Shown here one piece after another: positions 7,042 through 9,179 of a DNA stretch of 9,179 nt; the stretch's first letter is position 1; every line of letters begins with the position of its first letter. The DNA comes from Pseudomonadota bacterium. Its GTDB lineage: Bacteria; Pseudomonadota; Alphaproteobacteria; Rhizobiales; Devosiaceae. A model generated the notes under the pieces. It ran no database searches. It was not told the DNA's origin and worked only from the letters and a program-made list of their open reading frames with translations. The position numbers and the translations under genes are program-made. Where the stretch lies: positions 1-9,179 of the forward strand of contig JAEYTN010000264.1 in the NCBI GenBank assembly GCA_023433985.1, in the 5' to 3' direction.

Positions 7042-8686
7042 AGAGCGCCTCCTTGAACGGCTCGCGGCCGATGCGGCGGAAGGCGTCGATGAAGGGCTCG
7101 GACGGGCTTTCGCGGCGGGCGAGATAGGCGTCCACCAGCCGCTCGATGGCGGCGGGCACATCGTCCGCGACGAAGCCGTGGCCGAGGATGTCGCCAATCG
7201 CCGCCTTCTCGGTTGCGTCGCCGCCGACCGTGATCTGGTAGAGCTCGGTTCCCTTCTTCTCGACGCCCAGGATGCCGATATGGGCGACGTGGTGGTGGCC
7301 GCAGGCATTGATGCAGCCCGAGATCTTGATCTTGAGGTCGCCGATCTCGGCCTGCCGCTCGGGCGAGCCGAACTTGCGGCTGATCTCCTGCGCCAGCGGG
7401 ATGGAGCGGGCGTTGGCCAGCGAGCAGAAGTCGAGGCCCGGGCAGCAGATCATGTCGGTGATCTGGCCCGCATTGCCTTCGGCGAGACCATGCTCGACCA
7501 GCTTGGCGTAGACCGCCGGCAGGTCGGTGATCCTGACGTGCGGCAGCACGAGGTTCTGCTCGTGGGTGACGCGCAGTTCGTCGTGCGAGTAGCGCTGGCC
7601 GAGATCGGCCACGACGTCGATCTGCTCGGCGGTAGCGTCGCCCGGCGGGTGGCCGATCGGCTTCAGCGAGATGGTGACCGAGACGTAGCCCGGCTGGCGG
7701 TGGGCATGGAGGTTGCGCTCGAGCCAGCGGCCGTAGGCCGGGTTGAGGATCTTCTCGCGGGCCACGTCGACCGTGGTCTCGTTGACCAGCTCGTACTCGG
7801 GCGACGCGAAGTACCTGGTGATCCGGTCAAGCTCTTCCTGCGGCAGGTGCAGGACGCCGCCCTTCACGTGGGCGAACTCTTCCTCGACCTGCTCACGGAT
7901 CGACTCGATGCCTTCCTCGTGCACGAGAATCTTGATACGCGCCTTGTACTTGTTGTCCCGCCGACCGTAGCGGTTGTAGACGCGCAGCACGCTCTCGAGA
8001 TAGGCGAGCAGGTGCTCGTGCGGCACGAAGCCGTTGATCAGCTTGGCGATCATCGGGGTGCGCCCGAGGCCGCCACCGACCCAGACCTGCCAGCCGACTT
8101 CGCCCAGCTCGTTGGTGGTGGCCTGGAGGCCGATATCGTGGAAGCGGATGGCCGCGCGATCGGACGGCGAGCCGGTCATGGCGATCTTGAACTTGCGCGG
8201 TAGGTAACTGAACTCTGGGTGCAGCGACGACCACTGGCGCAGGATTTCAGCGACCGGGCGAGGGTCTATGATCTCGTCGGCCGTGGCACCCGCGAACTGA
8301 TCCGTCGTGATGTTGCGGATGCAGTTGCCAGAGGTCTGGATGGCGTGCATCTCGACCGAGGCCAGATCTTCGAGGATCTTCGGGATGTCGCGCAGCTTCG
8401 GCCAGTTGAACTGGATGTTCTGCCGCGTGGTGAAGTGGCCGTAGCCGCGATCATAGGTGCGGGCTATGTGGGCCAGCATCCGCATCTGCTTGCTCGACAG
8501 CGTGCCATAGGGAATGGCGATGCGCAGCATGTACGCATGGAGCTGCAGGTAGAGCCCGTTCATCAGCCGGAGCGGCCGGAACTGGTCCTCGTTGAGCTCG
8601 CCGGTGAGACGGCGCGCCACCTGGTCGGAAAACTGCGCCGTGCGTTCCTTCACGAACGCGTCGTCGAACTCGTCATATCGATACAT
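7028..8686 (-). CDS. cysI: Assimilatory sulfite reductase hemoprotein (nitrite/sulfite reductase family)
   Basis: A 552-residue siroheme/[4Fe-4S] enzyme reducing sulfite to sulfide with six electrons in the cytosol. The cluster-siroheme ligands are C415-x5-C421 (CPGLDFC) and C458-x3-C462 (SGCINACGHH). The anion-binding FTTRQNIQFNWP segment is at 85-96. The order of two ferredoxin-like and two siroheme-binding repeats fits the family, and the length is normal for rhizobial CysI. Nitrite reductases share this fold, but the cysG, DUF2849 and cysH neighbours point to sulfite. No flavoprotein subunit CysJ is encoded nearby, so electrons probably come from ferredoxin. The ATG at 8686 is preceded by GAGG at 6-nt spacing. 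The start overlaps the DUF2849 stop by 14 bases, and the stop overlaps the cysH start by 14 bases, which implies coupled translation. Confidence 0.94.
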   Translation of the reverse strand: MYRYDEFDDAFVKERTAQFSDQVARRLTGELNEDQFRPLRLMNGLYLQLHAYMLRIAIPYGTLSSKQMRMLAHIARTYDRGYGHFTTRQNIQFNWPKLRDIPKILEDLASVEMHAIQTSGNCIRNITTDQFAGATADEIIDPRPVAEILRQWSSLHPEFSYLPRKFKIAMTGSPSDRAAIRFHDIGLQATTNELGEVGWQVWVGGGLGRTPMIAKLINGFVPHEHLLAYLESVLRVYNRYGRRDNKYKARIKILVHEEGIESIREQVEEEFAHVKGGVLHLPQEELDRITRYFASPEYELVNETTVDVAREKILNPAYGRWLERNLHAHRQPGYVSVTISLKPIGHPPGDATAEQIDVVADLGQRYSHDELRVTHEQNLVLPHVRITDLPAVYAKLVEHGLAEGNAGQITDMICCPGLDFCSLANARSIPLAQEISRKFGSPERQAEIGDLKIKISGCINACGHHHVAHIGILGVEKKGTELYQITVGGDATEKAAIGDILGHGFVADDVPAAIERLVDAYLARRESPSEPFIDAFRRIGREPFKEALYGNA

Positions 8687-8987
8687 GGCCGTCCTCGTCG
8701 AGATGCTGGCGGTCGAAGCGCGGGGCGGTAGGGCCCTCGGCGCGGATCCGTTCGCGGATGCGATCCGGGTGGATCAGGCCATCGCGCAGCGTCACGGTTT
8801 CGACCTCGAGTGAAACCACTCGCAGGGTTTTCTTGGTTGCGGCGAGCGCCGCGTCACGAGCCTCGGCCTCTTCCTTGAGGAAGACGCGGGCCTGTTGCAG
8901 TTCCTCCACCCAGCGGCCTTCGCGGTCGAGATAGACCGTCGCCCCGCTCATCAGCTCGTTGCCGGTGAGGATTTCCATAGTCGTCAT
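8673..8987 (-). CDS. DUF2849 domain-containing protein
   Basis: A 104-residue protein recognised as DUF2849, a small family found between cysG and cysI in many alphaproteobacterial sulfate-assimilation operons. Its function is unknown. The sequence (LMSGATVYLDREGRWVEELQ near residues 12-31, then LRVVSLEVETVTLRDGLIHP near 55-74) looks like a small beta-rich domain. It has no cysteines and no membrane segment, so it is unlikely to bind a redox cluster itself. Its fixed place in the operon suggests help with sulfite reductase assembly or activity, which is inference. The ATG at 8987 overlaps the cysG stop (ATGA) and is preceded by AAGG. Met4 is a possible alternative start. Its 3' end overlaps cysI by 14 bases. 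Confidence 0.88.
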   Translation of the reverse strand: MTTMEILTGNELMSGATVYLDREGRWVEELQQARVFLKEEAEARDAALAATKKTLRVVSLEVETVTLRDGLIHPDRIRERIRAEGPTAPRFDRQHLDEDGHVSI

Positions 8988-9179
8988 GCCACCTTGAACT
9001 CGTTGCGAGCGAGCCGGATGGCGTCGCTCCAGTCGCCGTGTGCGATCGCCTCGCCCACGAAAATGATGGCCGGCCCATCCTCGAGCTCGACCGTACCGGC
9101 GGCGAGTTCGCCCAGCGTGCCGCGATAAAGCACGCGATCCTTGCGCCCGGCCCTGACCACAAGGCCGACCGGTATAGTG
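8984..9179 (-). CDS. cysG: Siroheme synthase / uroporphyrinogen-III C-methyltransferase, C-terminal fragment (runs off the right edge)
   Basis: The last 65 codons of a gene that enters from the right edge. The translation includes TIPVGLVVRAGRKDRVLYRG, then TLGELAAG and GPAIIFVGEAIAHGDW. This matches the C-terminal end of SUMT-type methyltransferases, where T-P-V-A-L-V-E and G-P-A/T-L-I-I-V-G-E-V-V are typical. The enzyme methylates uroporphyrinogen III with SAM on the way to siroheme, the cofactor of the CysI protein encoded two genes downstream. After the SUMT end there is a short tail (WSDAIRLARNEFKVA) unlike the usual ending. Whether the N-terminal dehydrogenase/ferrochelatase half is present cannot be seen. 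The stop codon overlaps the DUF2849 start as ATGA. Confidence 0.85.
   Translation of the reverse strand, partial: TIPVGLVVRAGRKDRVLYRGTLGELAAGTVELEDGPAIIFVGEAIAHGDWSDAIRLARNEFKVA

Noticed and set aside
7042..7308. Upstream extension of the cysH frame into cysI.
   Set aside because: The added residues are Ser/Arg/Ala-rich out-of-frame cysI; the ATG at 7041 has a strong AAGGAGG site and the expected CysH N-terminus.
7028..8686. Calling the hemoprotein a nitrite reductase.
   Set aside because: The families share the same cluster motifs, but cysG, DUF2849 and cysH neighbours and the absence of nitrate genes favour sulfite reductase.

Overview
The window is GC-rich chromosomal DNA, almost certainly from an alphaproteobacterium of the Hyphomicrobiales. 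Three things point there: a DUF2336 protein (an alphaproteobacterial family), the cysG-DUF2849-cysI gene order with a DUF934 domain near cysH, and a YumC/TrxR-like ferredoxin-NADP reductase of the kind known from Rhodopseudomonas. A Devosia-like genus is only a guess. No mobile element, CRISPR array, tRNA or rRNA was seen, and no gap between genes exceeds 150 bases.

Left part (1-2058). The 5' end of an ArsR-family regulator runs off the left edge on the minus strand. A perfect 20-bp palindrome (99-118) lies immediately upstream of it and is a likely operator. Divergent from it are two plus-strand genes that overlap by one base: a diacylglycerol kinase-family lipid kinase (222-1169) and a calcineurin-like metallophosphoesterase (1169-2032). 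A strong intrinsic terminator at 2034-2058 is oriented for the minus-strand genes that converge on this point.

Middle (2087-5622), all on the minus strand. In transcription order these are a ferredoxin-NADP+ reductase, a membrane-anchored SGNH/GDSL hydrolase with a structured mRNA leader, an adrenodoxin/Isc-type [2Fe-2S] ferredoxin, and a DUF2336 protein of unknown function.

Right part (5749-9179), minus strand. This is a tightly overlapping assimilatory sulfate-reduction operon: the 3' end of cysG (siroheme synthesis), a DUF2849 gene, cysI (siroheme/4Fe-4S sulfite reductase), and a cysH gene encoding an APS-type reductase fused in frame to a C-terminal DUF934 domain. Junctions are 3-14 bp overlaps, which suggests translational coupling.

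Together, CysH reduces APS to sulfite and CysI reduces sulfite to sulfide using siroheme made by CysG. No CysJ flavoprotein is present. The nearby reductase and ferredoxin could supply electrons from NADPH, but that is inference. The most unusual item is the CysH-DUF934 fusion. No wholly new system was recognised.
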